Assembly (NCBI GenBank): GCA_012519205.1
Contig: JAAYQR010000015.1
Coordinates: forward strand, 1-46,966
Direction of reading: 5' to 3'
DNA length: 46,966 nt
DNA from: Candidatus Epulonipiscium sp.
Lineage (GTDB): Bacteria; Bacillota; Clostridia; Lachnospirales; Defluviitaleaceae
In this document: piece by piece, positions 29,733 to 38,813 of the stretch
Layout: the number at the start of each line of letters is the position of its first letter
Position numbering within the stretch: the first letter of the stretch is position 1
The notes under the pieces: generated by a model
The model's database searches: none
The model's input: only the letters and a program-made list of their open reading frames with translations
What the model was told of the DNA's origin: nothing
Translations under genes and position numbers: made by a program

Positions 29733-32700
29733 CTATTCCGTTTCGAAATCACCATCATCTTTTTTGAGAAGACTAAAGACATCATCATCATCCATGGACT
29801 CATCTTCTTCTGATGTCTCGAAGAAACTTTCCTCTAAATCATCATCGACATCCTCTTCTTCTCCTTCTTCAATATCACCTTTTGTATTACCATAACCTGC
29901 CCTATAATCTTGTCCGTCTTCTGTACCTTCTATATTCACATTAAGTTCATCAATATCATCTATTGATTCTTTTATTTCTACTTCTGTTTCATCTTCCATA
30001 AGCACCTTAACGTCTAAAGAAAGGGATTGTAATTCCTTAAGAAGAACCTTGAAAGATTCGGGTACTCCCGGCTCTGGAATGTTCTCACCCTTAACAATTG
30101 CCTCATAGGTTTTTACACGGCCTACAACGTCATCAGATTTAATGGTTAGAATTTCTTGTAGGGTATATGCTGCCCCATAGGCCTCTAGAGCCCATACTTC
30201 CATCTCTCCAAAACGTTGTCCTCCAAATTGTGCCTTACCTCCAAGAGGTTGTTGTGTAATAGTTGCATAGGGTCCAGTAGAACGAGCATGGATTTTATCA
30301 TCAACCAAATGGGCTAATTTAAGATAGTGCATATATCCTACTGTAACCTTATTATCAAAGTATTCACCTGTTCTTCCATCCCTTAGGGCAATCTTACCAT
30401 TCCGTGGAATAGGTACCCCCTTCCACTCGTTCCTATGGTCTTTGCCCTTTTCTAGATATTCAAATATCTCGGGATGAATTTTCTCTTTCCACTTTTCTAC
30501 AAATTCTTCCCATTTTATATTAACATAATCATGGGCAAGATCTAAGGTATCCATGATATCTATTTCATTAGCTCCGTCAAAGACAGGGGTGGCAATTTTC
30601 CATCCTAGAGCCTTAGCTGCTAAACCTAAGTGAACCTCTAAAACCTGCCCGATATTCATACGTGACGGAACACCTAGAGGGTTAAGAACGATATCTAATG
30701 GGCGGCCATTGGGCAAAAATGGCATATCTTCCACTGGAAGAATTCTTGAGATTACCCCTTTGTTCCCATGACGACCTGCCATTTTATCTCCCACAGAAAT
30801 CTTTCTTTTTTGCGCGATGTAACAACGGACTAATTGATTAACCCCTGGAGATAATTCATCTCCATTTTCCCTTGTAAATACCTTTACATCGACGATGATA
30901 CCGGACTCTCCATGAGGAACACGAAGGGATGTATCTCTCACTTCCCTTGCCTTTTCTCCGAATATTGCCCTAAGTAGCCTTTCTTCTGCTGTTAGTTCTG
31001 TTTCACCCTTCGGTGTTACTTTACCAACTAATATATCCCCTGAACGTACTTCTGCACCTATCCTTATAATTCCTCGTTCATCTAAATCTTTTAGGGCTTC
31101 TTCCCCTACGTTTGGGATATCTCTTGTAATTTCTTCTGGACCTAACTTCGTATCCCTTGATTCTGCTTCATATTCCTCTATATGGATAGATGTATACACA
31201 TCTTCCTGCACTAGCTTTTCACTAAGTAAAACAGCATCCTCATAGTTATAACCTTCCCAGGTCATAAAACCCACTAATACATTTTTACCTAATGCTATTT
31301 CTCCCTCTTCAGTGGAAGGTCCATCTGCTATTACTTGGCCTTCTTCCACCCTCTCTCCCTTATTAACGATTGCTTTTTGGTTAATACAGGTTCCTTGATT
31401 GCTCCTCAGGAATTTTAGGAGTTTATAGGTATGATATTCTTTTTCATCGGTTTTGATTACAATTTCTGTAGCCGAAACTCTTTCTACTATACCAGCCTTT
31501 TTAGCTATGACAACAACTCCCGAATCCCTTGCTGCTTTATATTCCATACCTGTCCCAATAACAGGGGATTCAGTTACCAAAAGAGGCACTGCCTGCCTCT
31601 GCATATTCGAACCCATAAGAGCACGATTAGCATCATCATTTTCTAGGAAAGGAATCATGGCGGTTGCTACAGAAACCAATTGTTTTGGAGATACATCCAT
31701 TAAGTCAATATGATTTGCATCCACCTCGATTATTTCTTTCCTATGCCTACCGGTTACCTTTTTATTTATAAATGCTCCCTTTTCATCGAGAGGCTGGTTA
31801 GCCTGGGCCACTGTATAATTTTCTTCCTCATCGGCAGTTACATATATTACCTCATCTGTAACGATAGGCTTTCCTGTTGAGTAATCCACAACCCTATAAG
31901 GTGCCTCTATAAAGCCATATTCATTAATTCTCGCATAAGTCGCTAAAGAGTTAATAAGCCCAATGTTCGGACCTTCCGGTGTTTCGATAGGACACATTCT
32001 TCCATAGTGGGAATAATGTACGTCACGAAATTCGAACCCCGCTCTTTCCCTTGAAAGACCCCCAGGACCTAGAGCTGATAATCTTCTCTTATGGGTCAAC
32101 TCAGCTAGTGGATTAGTCTGATCCATAAACTGTGATAATTGAGAACTTCCAAAGAACTCTTTTATAGCAGCAGAAACAGGCCTAATATTAATTAGCGCTT
32201 GTGGGGTTACTACTTCCATATCTTGGATGGTCATCCGTTCCCTTATTACTCTTTCCATTCTAGATAAACCAATTCGAAATTGGTTTTGGAACAATTCTCC
32301 TACGGCACGGATTCTTCTATTGCCAAGGTGATCAATATCGTCTTTATTGCCTATTCCGTATTCTAGGTGAATATTATAGTTAATGGATGCCATAATATCT
32401 TCAAGAGTAATATGTTTTGGAATTAATCTTTGGATATTTTCTTTTATTGCTTCTTTTAAATCTTCTTCTTCATCATATTGTTCTATTAGCTCTTTTAATA
32501 CCGGATAGTATACATTTTCTCTTATGCCAAACTCCTCGGCTGCATTTACATTGATGTAATTTTCAATGTTTACTACTAAGTTACTGAGAATGGTTACAGC
32601 CTTATCATAACCCATTACTTTTACAGTTATGGACTTTACCCCTGTATCTTGTATGGCATCAGCCAATTCGGGTGTAATCCTTGCTCCTGCTTCCGCTATT

Positions 32701-33614
32701 ATTTCTCCGGTATTTTCATCTATTACCGTATTTGCCAATTCAAGATTTCTAACTCTATTTCTAAAAGCTAATTTTTTATTAAACTTATATCGCCCAACTT
32801 TCGCTAAATCATAGCGTTTTGGGTCAAAGAACATATTATTTAGAAGGGACTTTGCACTTTCTACAGTAGGAGGCTCTCCTGGACGAATTCTTTTATAAAT
32901 TTCTATTAAGCCCTCTTCATGAGATTTGGTGCTATCCTTTTCGATACTAGCTAATATCTTAGCATCCTCGCCAAACAGTTCTTTTATTTTTTCATCAGTG
33001 CCAATTCCTAAAGCACGAATCAATACCGTAACAGGTACTTTTCTTGTACGATCTACACGTACATAAAAAATATCATTGGAGTCGGTTTCGTATTCTAGCC
33101 AAGCTCCACGATTTGGGATTACTGTTGCAGAGAATAATTGTTTTCCTACCTTGTCGTAGTCAATATCATAATAAATCCCTGGGGAACGTACGAGTTGACT
33201 TACTATAACCCTTTCTGCACCATTAATGATAAAGGTTCCATTATCTGTCATAATGGGGAAATCCCCCATAAAAATCTCCTGTTCCTTGATTTCTTCGGTT
33301 TCTTTATTATGCAGACGAACCTTTACTTTTAGGGCTGTAGCATATGTAGCATCCCTTTCTTTGCACTTCTCAATGGTATATTTAGGCTCACTATCCAAAG
33401 AAAAGTCAACAAATTCTAATACCAGATTACCACTATAATCAGTGATAGGGGAGATATCTTGAAAAACTTCTTTCAAGCCTTCATTTAAGAACCACTTGTA
33501 AGAGTTTTTCTGCACTTCAATTAAATTTGGCATCTCCAGAACTTCATCCATTCTGGCATAGCTCATACGAACTCCTTTCCCGACTGGCACGGGATGAATT
33601 CTATTTTCTTCCAT
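29733..33614 (-). CDS. rpoB: DNA-directed RNA polymerase subunit beta
   Basis: This 1293-residue protein is full length. The rifampicin region [18 protein letters not shown] has the wild-type residues seen in sensitive Firmicutes. G-R-H-G-N-K-G-V and the C-terminal clamp segments are present. It ends in a long acidic tail (about the last 65 residues, rich in Asp and Glu) beyond the usual end. It has its own promoter and leader, separated from rplL by a terminator. Confidence 0.98.
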   Translation of the reverse strand: MEENRIHPVPVGKGVRMSYARMDEVLEMPNLIEVQKNSYKWFLNEGLKEVFQDISPITDYSGNLVLEFVDFSLDSEPKYTIEKCKERDATYATALKVKVRLHNKETEEIKEQEIFMGDFPIMTDNGTFIINGAERVIVSQLVRSPGIYYDIDYDKVGKQLFSATVIPNRGAWLEYETDSNDIFYVRVDRTRKVPVTVLIRALGIGTDEKIKELFGEDAKILASIEKDSTKSHEEGLIEIYKRIRPGEPPTVESAKSLLNNMFFDPKRYDLAKVGRYKFNKKLAFRNRVRNLELANTVIDENTGEIIAEAGARITPELADAIQDTGVKSITVKVMGYDKAVTILSNLVVNIENYINVNAAEEFGIRENVYYPVLKELIEQYDEEEDLKEAIKENIQRLIPKHITLEDIMASINYNIHLEYGIGNKDDIDHLGNRRIRAVGELFQNQFRIGLSRMERVIRERMTIQDMEVVTPQALINIRPVSAAIKEFFGSSQLSQFMDQTNPLAELTHKRRLSALGPGGLSRERAGFEFRDVHYSHYGRMCPIETPEGPNIGLINSLATYARINEYGFIEAPYRVVDYSTGKPIVTDEVIYVTADEEENYTVAQANQPLDEKGAFINKKVTGRHRKEIIEVDANHIDLMDVSPKQLVSVATAMIPFLENDDANRALMGSNMQRQAVPLLVTESPVIGTGMEYKAARDSGVVVIAKKAGIVERVSATEIVIKTDEKEYHTYKLLKFLRSNQGTCINQKAIVNKGERVEEGQVIADGPSTEEGEIALGKNVLVGFMTWEGYNYEDAVLLSEKLVQEDVYTSIHIEEYEAESRDTKLGPEEITRDIPNVGEEALKDLDERGIIRIGAEVRSGDILVGKVTPKGETELTAEERLLRAIFGEKAREVRDTSLRVPHGESGIIVDVKVFTRENGDELSPGVNQLVRCYIAQKRKISVGDKMAGRHGNKGVISRILPVEDMPFLPNGRPLDIVLNPLGVPSRMNIGQVLEVHLGLAAKALGWKIATPVFDGANEIDIMDTLDLAHDYVNIKWEEFVEKWKEKIHPEIFEYLEKGKDHRNEWKGVPIPRNGKIALRDGRTGEYFDNKVTVGYMHYLKLAHLVDDKIHARSTGPYATITQQPLGGKAQFGGQRFGEMEVWALEAYGAAYTLQEILTIKSDDVVGRVKTYEAIVKGENIPEPGVPESFKVLLKELQSLSLDVKVLMEDETEVEIKESIDDIDELNVNIEGTEDGQDYRAGYGNTKGDIEEGEEEDVDDDLEESFFETSEEDESMDDDDVFSLLKKDDGDFETE

Positions 33615-33649
33615 GTTGTACTCTCACCCCTTGAAATTTTTATACTCAC

Positions 33650-33668
33650 AAATGCAAAATTTGCATTT
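33650..33668 (-). promoter_or_regulatory. Perfect palindrome in the rpoB leader
   Basis: AAATGCAAA-A-TTTGCATTT is a 19-base perfect palindrome, 36 bases upstream of the rpoB start. It could be an operator or a small RNA hairpin; nothing identifies the partner. Confidence 0.5.
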
Positions 33669-33787
33669 TGTAATCATAATATGGTAGAATATAATAAAAT
33701 CCTTAATGTATATTGTCATTTCTGTGTGAATATGTTATAATAGAGTAGATAAAAAGTCTGTATATATACACATTGACGCATTTTAAA

Positions 33788-33816
33788 ATCTTAGCACACT
33801 TAATTAGACCTGTCAA
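33788..33816 (-). promoter_or_regulatory. Sigma-A promoter for rpoB-rpoC
   Basis: On the minus strand there is TTGACA (33811-33816), a 17-base spacer and TAAGAT (33788-33793). It gives a leader of about 170 nt before rpoB. Confidence 0.82.
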
Positions 33817-33832
33817 GGTCTTTTTATATTGT

Positions 33833-33860
33833 AAAAAAAATCTCCTAATGGAGATTTTTT
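33833..33860 (-). terminator. Rho-independent terminator of rplJ-rplL
   Basis: ATCTCC and GGAGAT (33840-33845 and 33850-33855) form a stem with a 4-base loop, bounded by an A run and eight U on the minus strand. It overlaps the rplL stop. Confidence 0.92.
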
Positions 33861-34240
33861 TATTTTAATGTTACTTTTGCACCAACTTCTTCTAGCTTTA
33901 CTTTTAGTTCCTCTGCTTCTTCTTTTGGAAGAGCTTCCTTAACTACTTTTGGAGCACCTTCTACAAGATCTTTAGCTTCTTTTAATCCAAGTCCAGTTAT
34001 TTCTCTTACAACTTTGATAACCTTGATTTTTTGTGCTCCGGCTTCAGTTAATTCTACATCGAAATCTGATTTTTCTTCTCCACCAGCGGCACCGCCTGCA
34101 GCGCCACCTGCAGCTACCATAACCCCAGCAGCAGCGGATACTCCAAATTCTTCTTCACATTTTTCTACTAATTCATTTAATTCTAAAACAGTAAGTTCTT
34201 TGATAGCATCGATAATATCTTGAATTGCTAATTTTGCCAT
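33860..34240 (-). CDS. rplL: 50S ribosomal protein L7/L12
   Basis: This 126-residue protein forms the stalk that recruits translational GTPases. The N-terminal dimerisation helix region, an Ala/Gly-rich hinge at about 38-54 and the C-terminal domain ([18 protein letters not shown]) are all present. It lies 44 bases after rplJ and is followed by a terminator. Confidence 0.98.
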   Translation of the reverse strand: MAKLAIQDIIDAIKELTVLELNELVEKCEEEFGVSAAAGVMVAAGGAAGGAAGGEEKSDFDVELTEAGAQKIKVIKVVREITGLGLKEAKDLVEGAPKVVKEALPKEEAEELKVKLEEVGAKVTLK

Positions 34241-34284
34241 TTAGGACACCTCCGAATATTTTTATATTTTATAATTTTTTTTAG

Positions 34285-34794
34285 TTATTCAGTAGCAGCT
34301 TCTGCCGTTTCTGACTGTTTCTCAGCAATTGCCTTAACTACACGAGCAAAGGATGCAATTGGAGAATTGAAACTTCCAAGTAATTTTGAAAGAAGTTCTT
34401 CTTTTGGTGGTATTTTAGCCACTTTTACGATTGCCGTTGCATCGTAGAATTTACCTTCAACAACTCCAGCCTTGAATTCCAAAGCCTTGTACTTTGAAGC
34501 AATCCCTTCTAGTATTCTTGGACCACTGGTTGGATCATTATAGCTGAATGCTATAGCACTTGGACCTTCTAGGTAATCTTTAAGTGGTTCAAAATCCGTA
34601 TCTTTGATTGCAAAGTTCATCATTGTGTTTTTGTAAACTTTGTATTCTACTTCTGCATCACGAAGTTTCTTTCTAAGTTCTGTATCCTGCTCTACAGTAA
34701 GACCTCTATAGTCTACTAATACAGCAGATGCAGCACCATTTAATTTTTCTTTGATTTCGTTCACTATAACTTGTTTTTGTTCTACTTTAGCCAT
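34285..34794 (-). CDS. rplJ: 50S ribosomal protein L10
   Basis: This 169-residue protein anchors the L7/L12 stalk through its C-terminal helix. It has V-D-Y-R-G-L-T-V-E-Q and the V-Y-K-N-T segment, with the usual L12-binding tail. It is preceded by an L10-type leader with an attenuator; L10 with bound L12 is the known regulator of such leaders. Confidence 0.98.
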   Translation of the reverse strand: MAKVEQKQVIVNEIKEKLNGAASAVLVDYRGLTVEQDTELRKKLRDAEVEYKVYKNTMMNFAIKDTDFEPLKDYLEGPSAIAFSYNDPTSGPRILEGIASKYKALEFKAGVVEGKFYDATAIVKVAKIPPKEELLSKLLGSFNSPIASFARVVKAIAEKQSETAEAATE

Positions 34795-34946
34795 TTACTT
34801 CCACCTCCTTGGAGATAATAAAAACCTCTTTGCCCACAGACAAAGAGGTTATACTCATTAAAAATATAAATACCTCGGTAGGTAGATAATCGTTATGCCT
34901 AAGGCACCTACTGTCTGCGGTTACAAAGTATTAATTTATCCAACAA
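34795..34946 (-). promoter_or_regulatory. L10 leader RNA with transcription attenuator
   Basis: Between the promoter and rplJ lies a leader with G-C-A-G-A-C-A-G-T-A-G-G-T-G-C-C, a complementary C-T-A-C-C-T-A-C-C segment, and then a terminator hairpin. The hairpin has ACCTCTTTG and CAAAGAGGT (34841-34849 and 34824-34832) with an 8-base loop and a trailing TTTTTATT. The hairpin contains TGTCTG, which can pair with CAGACA upstream, suggesting alternative folds. Order and motifs fit the L10 leader family; this was recognised by eye and not by a model search. Confidence 0.85.
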
Positions 34947-34951
34947 AAAAC

Positions 34952-34980
34952 ATTATATCTGTTATTAGTCGGCTTGTCAA
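34952..34980 (-). promoter_or_regulatory. Sigma-A promoter for rplJ-rplL
   Basis: On the minus strand there is TTGACA (34975-34980), a 17-base spacer and TATAAT (34952-34957). Both hexamers are perfect consensus. Confidence 0.92.
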
Positions 34981-35024
34981 TATTTCTTTTAACGAAGTAT
35001 TTATTGTCAGAAATTCAATTGAAA

Positions 35025-35720
35025 TTATTCTCCTAGTTTTGAAGAACTAATTTTAATTCCCGGACCCATAGTGGAAGATATGGAAATACTCCTTAGATAT
35101 TGTCCTTTTGCAGCCGCTGGTTTTGCTTTTATAACTGCATTCATAAGTGTTTGGAAGTTATCGAGTAATTTTTGTGTACCAAAAGATACCTTACCAATAG
35201 GTACATGAATAATATTGGTTTTATCTAAACGGTATTCGATTTTACCGGCTTTTATATCTTGAATTGCTTTTGCAACGTCAGGGGTAACTGTTCCTGCTTT
35301 AGGGTTCGGCATTAAACCCTTTGGCCCTAAAACCCGTCCAAGACGTCCAACAACAGCCATCATATCCGGTGTTGCTACTACAACATCAAAATCTAACCAT
35401 CCATCATTTTGGATTTTAGGGATAAGTTCTTCTCCCCCAACAAAATCTGCCCCTGCATCTTCTGCTTCTTTTACCTTGTCACCCTTCGCAAATACAAGAA
35501 CTCTCACTTTTTTACCAGTTCCATGGGGAAGAACAACTGCACCACGAACCTGTTGGTCTGCGTGTCTTGAGTCAACGCCCAATCTAATATGTGCTTCTAC
35601 TGTTTCGTCAAATTTTGCTACACTTGTTTTTTGAATCAAATCCATAGCTTCTTGCGGATTGTAAAGAGTAGTACGATCTACTAATTTTGCAGCTTCTATA
35701 TATTTTTTACCTCTTTTCAT
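35025..35720 (-). CDS. rplA: 50S ribosomal protein L1
   Basis: L1 forms the mobile stalk that helps release deacylated tRNA, and it is an mRNA repressor in other bacteria. It has [17 protein letters not shown] and the T-M-G-P-G-I-K end. The ATG at 35720, six bases after AGGAGGT, gives 231 residues. A longer in-frame reading to 35765 would cover the L1-site-like element and has no homology. Confidence 0.97.
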   Translation of the reverse strand: MKRGKKYIEAAKLVDRTTLYNPQEAMDLIQKTSVAKFDETVEAHIRLGVDSRHADQQVRGAVVLPHGTGKKVRVLVFAKGDKVKEAEDAGADFVGGEELIPKIQNDGWLDFDVVVATPDMMAVVGRLGRVLGPKGLMPNPKAGTVTPDVAKAIQDIKAGKIEYRLDKTNIIHVPIGKVSFGTQKLLDNFQTLMNAVIKAKPAAAKGQYLRSISISSTMGPGIKISSSKLGE

Positions 35721-35734
35721 TTCATTACCTCCTT

Positions 35735-35765
35735 GTGGTATTATCGGGGACAAATACCCTCCCAC
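35735..35765 (-). promoter_or_regulatory. L1-binding-site mimic before rplA
   Basis: The RNA reads GTGGGAGGG, a short loop, then CCC, and GATAATACCAC. GTGG pairs with CCAC and GGG with CCC, leaving an internal loop GA/GATAATA. 23S rRNA at the L1 site has GGUGGGAGG opposite GAAAUACCAC, so both strands match. It lies 8 bases before the rplA ribosome binding site. Confidence 0.75.
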
Positions 35766-35784
35766 TTTAAACCATACTCTTTAA

Positions 35785-36210
35785 TTAGTCTTGTACAACT
35801 ATTCCCATGCTTCTTGCTGTTCCAGAAACCATACTAATAGCAGCTTCTACAGTTGCAGCATTAAGATCGGACATTTTAAGTTCAGCAATCTTTCTAACTT
35901 CTTCTTTAGAAATTGTTGCAACTTTATCTTTGTTAGGCACTCCAGAACCAGAGTCAATTTTACATGCTTTTTTAAGTAATACTGCTGCCGGTGGAGTCTT
36001 TGTGATAAATGTAAAGCTTCTATCTTGATAAACAGTTATAACAACAGGAATAACAAGTCCTGCTTGTTGTGCTGTTCTTTCATTGAACTCTTTACAAAAT
36101 CCCATAATATTTACACCATGTTGACCTAAAGCAGGTCCAACCGGTGGTGCCGGTGTTGCCTTTCCTGCAGGAATCTGCAATTTAATCATTCCAGTAACTT
36201 TCTTCGCCAT
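35785..36210 (-). CDS. rplK: 50S ribosomal protein L11
   Basis: This 141-residue protein is part of the GTPase-associated centre and is needed for RelA activation and thiopeptide binding. The N-terminal proline-rich [13 protein letters not shown] segment is intact, and the RNA-binding domain ends G-T-A-R-S-M-G-I. It is encoded between nusG and rplA and is preceded by an L1-site-like element. Confidence 0.98.
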   Translation of the reverse strand: MAKKVTGMIKLQIPAGKATPAPPVGPALGQHGVNIMGFCKEFNERTAQQAGLVIPVVITVYQDRSFTFITKTPPAAVLLKKACKIDSGSGVPNKDKVATISKEEVRKIAELKMSDLNAATVEAAISMVSGTARSMGIVVQD

Positions 36211-36231
36211 TTAAGCGCACCTCCTAATAAT

Positions 36232-36259
36232 GTGGTATTCGCGGGAACTTCCCTCCCAC
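36232..36259 (-). promoter_or_regulatory. L1-binding-site mimic before rplK
   Basis: The RNA reads GTGGGAGGG-AAGTT-CCC and then GCGAATACCAC. The pairing GTGG/CCAC and GGG/CCC leaves an asymmetric internal loop GA/GCGAATA, the same design as the rplA element and as the L1 site of 23S rRNA. It lies 7 bases before the rplK ribosome binding site. Confidence 0.78.
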
Positions 36260-36280
36260 TGGTCATGCCTTTTACCTTTG

Positions 36281-36799
36281 TTACATTTTTTGAATCTGAG
36301 CAAAATCCAATTCAACTGGAGTTTCCCGTCCAAACATAGATAATTTCACGATTGCCGTTCTTTTACTAGCATGAATTTCTTTAATTAGACCCACTGAATT
36401 TTCAAATGGCCCTGTTATGACTTTTACAGCATCTCCGGCTTCTATATCGATTTTTGCTTGTGGAAGTTCAATGCCCATTCCTCTGATTTCATCTTCTGAA
36501 AGAGGGACAGGTTTTGAACCCGGTCCTACGAATCCGGTTACTCCTCTAGTATTTCTTACGACATACCAAGTATCATCCGTCATATGCATTTTAATTAATA
36601 CATATCCTGGAAACACCTTGCGCTGAACTGTCTTTTTCTTTCCATTCTTGATTTCAACCGCATCATGAAGTGGAACAACAACTTCTTCAATCAGTTCGTG
36701 CATGTTTCTGTTTTCGATTACTTTTTCAATATTAGCCTTTACTTTATTCTCATATCCGGAATAGGTATGGACCACATACCATCTTGCATCGTCAGACAT
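36281..36799 (-). CDS. nusG: Transcription termination/antitermination factor NusG
   Basis: This 172-residue protein links RNA polymerase and the leading ribosome. The NGN domain has W-Y-V-V-H-T-Y-S-G-Y-E-N-K-V and F-P-G-Y-V-L-I-K. The C-terminal KOW domain has V-I-T-G-P-F-E-N-S-V-G. It lies 15 bases after secE in the usual order. Confidence 0.98.
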   Translation of the reverse strand: MSDDARWYVVHTYSGYENKVKANIEKVIENRNMHELIEEVVVPLHDAVEIKNGKKKTVQRKVFPGYVLIKMHMTDDTWYVVRNTRGVTGFVGPGSKPVPLSEDEIRGMGIELPQAKIDIEAGDAVKVITGPFENSVGLIKEIHASKRTAIVKLSMFGRETPVELDFAQIQKM

Positions 36800-36814
36800 A
36801 CAATCATCCTTTTA

Positions 36815-36997
36815 TCAAAAAATTTTCGTGATAAAGTCGAAACCGTTACTGTAGATAATGTCAATAACAAAAACTATGCCGGCTACCAATATAGAAGTAA
36901 CTATAACCGTTAAGGTTTGTTTGAATAGTTCCTTTTGGCTAGGCCAAACAATTTTCTTGAATTCTCCCCTGAATTGGTGAAAAAGTTCTTTCATCAT
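36815..36997 (-). CDS. secE: Protein translocase subunit SecE
   Basis: This short, single-span SecE of 60 residues is typical of Gram-positive bacteria. The amphipathic segment F-R-G-E-F-K-K-I-V-W-P-S is followed by one membrane helix at about residues 27-50. I chose the ATG at 36997, first of two adjacent ATGs; reading back to 37066 adds 23 residues that overlap rpmG. It works with SecY (10177-11436). Confidence 0.93.
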   Translation of the reverse strand: MMKELFHQFRGEFKKIVWPSQKELFKQTLTVIVTSILVAGIVFVIDIIYSNGFDFITKIF

Positions 36998-37029
36998 CTC
37001 ACTTCCCTTGTAAGGACTTTTGGTATTTA

Positions 37030-37179
37030 CTACTTTGTTTCTTTGTGTACAGTATGAGTCTTGCAAAACTTACAATACTTTTTAGTTTCCACCCTATCGG
37101 GATGGTTTGCTTTGTTTTTTGTTGTGTTGTAGTTTCTTTGTTTGCAATCCGTACACGCCAAAGTGATTTTAACTCTCAC
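37030..37179 (-). CDS. rpmG: 50S ribosomal protein L33, zinc-binding
   Basis: This 49-residue protein reads [12 protein letters not shown] and continues to Y-C-K-F-C-K-T-H. The two CxxC pairs at 9/12 and 36/39 mark the zinc form. The start is GTG at 37179, with GGAGGTG seven bases upstream. It is the first gene of the rpmG-secE-nusG-rplK-rplA unit, with a promoter at 37257-37285. Confidence 0.97.
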   Translation of the reverse strand: MRVKITLACTDCKQRNYNTTKNKANHPDRVETKKYCKFCKTHTVHKETK

Positions 37180-37256
37180 AACTTCCACCTCCACTTACTA
37201 CTAGATAAATTCCAATAATTTTGGGCATAAAAAAAAAGACCTTTCGCCACTAAAAT

Positions 37257-37285
37257 AATATAGCATGAAATAGCGAATAAGTCAA
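37257..37285 (-). promoter_or_regulatory. Sigma-A promoter for rpmG-secE-nusG-rplK-rplA
   Basis: On the minus strand there is TTGACT (37280-37285), a 17-base spacer and TATATT (37257-37262). It sits 14 bases past the stop of the last flagellar gene, with no terminator between, so read-through is possible. Confidence 0.8.
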
Positions 37286-37299
37286 GGCACTGATAAATT

Positions 37300-37761
37300 T
37301 TAACTTTCCCTCTTTGAAAACATATTGTTATCCTTGTAAGATTTTAGTATTTGAGTTTTTCCTTTGCTCAATATGTTAAGTTCTTTTCTAGTCCTACTAA
37401 AGTATGCTTGTAGGTGTTGCCTATTGTTTTCTTCATTTATCTCAATCTTTATAATATAATCAGCCACTATTCTAATATTTATCTGAAGTTCTTTATAGAT
37501 TTCCTTTATTTGTTGCATGTTATTTTCAATCTGTGGCCTTATATTGGCATAAATATTTTCAAATTGGATATCTAATTCGTTTACTTTTTCGGTTAATTCT
37601 AATTTTTGCTCAGAAAGGGCTCCAAAAATTTCAAAGTCAATGGATTCTGATTGTATAACCGAAGATTGGTTCTCTGTTATATTATTGATTTTTTCTAGGT
37701 AGTTTATTTTCTTTTCCATGATTTCTAATAGTATCTTTGATAGTATAAATACTTCCTCCAT
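37300..37761 (-). CDS. FlgN/FliT-like flagellar export chaperone (predicted)
   Basis: This 153-residue, mostly helical protein (coiled-coil pattern through about residues 5-130) has many Glu, Lys and Gln residues and ends in a basic tail. No catalytic motif is visible. Size, helical make-up and position next to fliS suggest a FlgN- or FliT-type chaperone for hook-filament junction or cap proteins. The ATG at 37761 follows the fliS stop by one base (TAG-T-ATG), so translation is probably coupled; a GTG at 37770 is the alternative start. Confidence 0.6.
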   Translation of the reverse strand: MEEVFILSKILLEIMEKKINYLEKINNITENQSSVIQSESIDFEIFGALSEQKLELTEKVNELDIQFENIYANIRPQIENNMQQIKEIYKELQINIRIVADYIIKIEINEENNRQHLQAYFSRTRKELNILSKGKTQILKSYKDNNMFSKRES

Positions 37762-37762
37762 A

Positions 37763-38167
37763 CTATTCACTTACTTTTTCTTCATTGTCTACAGGTTTGG
37801 TTTTAGCGGCTTTCATTGCCTCTTTCCATGCATCCCTAAATTCCTTTATTAGTCCTTTTACTTCTTCGAGTATTTCTTTATTTTTAGTTGCATTGGCTTC
37901 TATTAGCCTTCTTATTATATAATCATACATAAAATCAAAAGTCTCTGAAATCTCATACTCCCTATTCAGAGTTATTTGAAATTCTTGGATAATGTCTTGC
38001 ACTCTGATTATCGCGTTATGTGCCCCTTGTATGTTTTTTTCTTCTATTGCTTTAATGGCTATATTACAAAACTTTAATGCCCCATCATACAACATCAAGG
38101 TTAACTCTGGTTTGGATGCTGTTAAAATAGAGTTGTTTTTATATCGCTGATATGGATTGTTGTTCAA
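37763..38167 (-). CDS. fliS: Flagellar export chaperone FliS
   Basis: This 134-residue helical protein binds the disordered C-terminus of flagellin in the cytoplasm and prevents early polymerisation. It has N-P-Y-Q-R-Y-K, A-S-K-P-E-L-T-L-M-L-Y-D-G-A-L-K-F and a conserved helical middle (E-F-Q-x-T-L-N, then F-D-F-M-Y-D-Y). The Asn/Gln-rich start and M-L-Y-D-G are FliS hallmarks. It follows flaG and its terminator, and overlaps nothing. Confidence 0.95.
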   Translation of the reverse strand: MNNNPYQRYKNNSILTASKPELTLMLYDGALKFCNIAIKAIEEKNIQGAHNAIIRVQDIIQEFQITLNREYEISETFDFMYDYIIRRLIEANATKNKEILEEVKGLIKEFRDAWKEAMKAAKTKPVDNEEKVSE

Positions 38168-38261
38168 GTTATACCCCCCTATCTCATAATTACATCAATT
38201 ATATAACATTTTCTTATATAATACCATAGAATTCACCATTATGTATTTTGGTAAAATATAA

Positions 38262-38291
38262 ATAACTCCCATATATTTATATGGGAGCTAC
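38262..38291 (-). terminator. Terminator after flaG
   Basis: CTCCCATAT and ATATGGGAG (38266-38274 and 38279-38287) form a perfect 9-bp stem with a 4-base loop, and TTATTTATATTTT follows on the minus strand. It separates flaG from fliS. The 132-nt gap also has an AT-rich stretch with a possible but unproven promoter for fliS. Confidence 0.8.
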
Positions 38292-38299
38292 TTTTATTA

Positions 38300-38689
38300 C
38301 TATATCTTCTCATCTACAACTAAACCTACTAATTCCCACATTTTCGCCACCATATCCAGCACCTTTTCAGGGGGAATTTCCCTTATTAATTCTTTTGTTT
38401 CTGCATTCATTACTTTTACCATAATCTGTTTGGTTCCTTCATGGATAGAAAACTGGAACTCACGATTAGCTCCCTGAAGCTTTTTATTGGCTGACTCTAT
38501 AGCTTTGATTAAAGCATCTTCCCCTATATTAGGTCGGTATCCCGGGTTTTCTTCGATGTACTTTGCTACACTGGTCTTAAACTCTTTTTCTATATTCTGC
38601 TCAAGTCCAAAATCTTTCTTTTCTGTACTTTGACTAGTATTTTTAATTGACACATCAAAATTTGCCCGATCTATCATCTCTAATTTCAC
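38300..38689 (-). CDS. FlaG family flagellar protein
   Basis: This 129-residue protein has the FlaG domain in its C-terminal half: F-Q-F-S-I-H-E, then I-M-V-K-V-M-N-A-E-T-K-E-L-I-R-E-I-P-P-E-K. The N-terminal third is a variable linker. FlaG proteins affect filament length, but the mechanism is not settled. I chose GTG at 38689, seven bases after AGGAGGT; the GTG nine bases upstream overlaps that site. It lies between the FliD-linked FlgN-like gene and fliS. Confidence 0.88.
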   Translation of the reverse strand: MKLEMIDRANFDVSIKNTSQSTEKKDFGLEQNIEKEFKTSVAKYIEENPGYRPNIGEDALIKAIESANKKLQGANREFQFSIHEGTKQIMVKVMNAETKELIREIPPEKVLDMVAKMWELVGLVVDEKI

Positions 38690-38813
38690 GGAATTCACCT
38701 CCTTGTGTTTTCCTGTATTTTCTTTAATGGAAAGATTTAAACCCTTTGTGCATTTCTTTCTATATAAAATATCGAATTTCCTATAGAATCCCTAAATAGT
38801 CTTTGTAATATTT

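Noticed and set aside
32032-32180. Rifampicin resistance changes in rpoB
   Set aside because: The cluster I residues match the wild-type Firmicutes pattern.
35735-35765. N-terminal extension of rplA to 35765
   Set aside because: The extension would translate the L1-site-like RNA element, has no homology, and places the AGGAGGT site inside the gene.
38168-38260. Sigma-28 or sigma-A promoter directly before fliS
   Set aside because: The TATAAT-like boxes are in AT-rich sequence without a matching -35, and no GCCGATAT-like box is present.
38699-38813. Weak TTCGATAT box before flaG as a sigma-D promoter
   Set aside because: The -35 side has at least two mismatches, so it is below a reasonable threshold.
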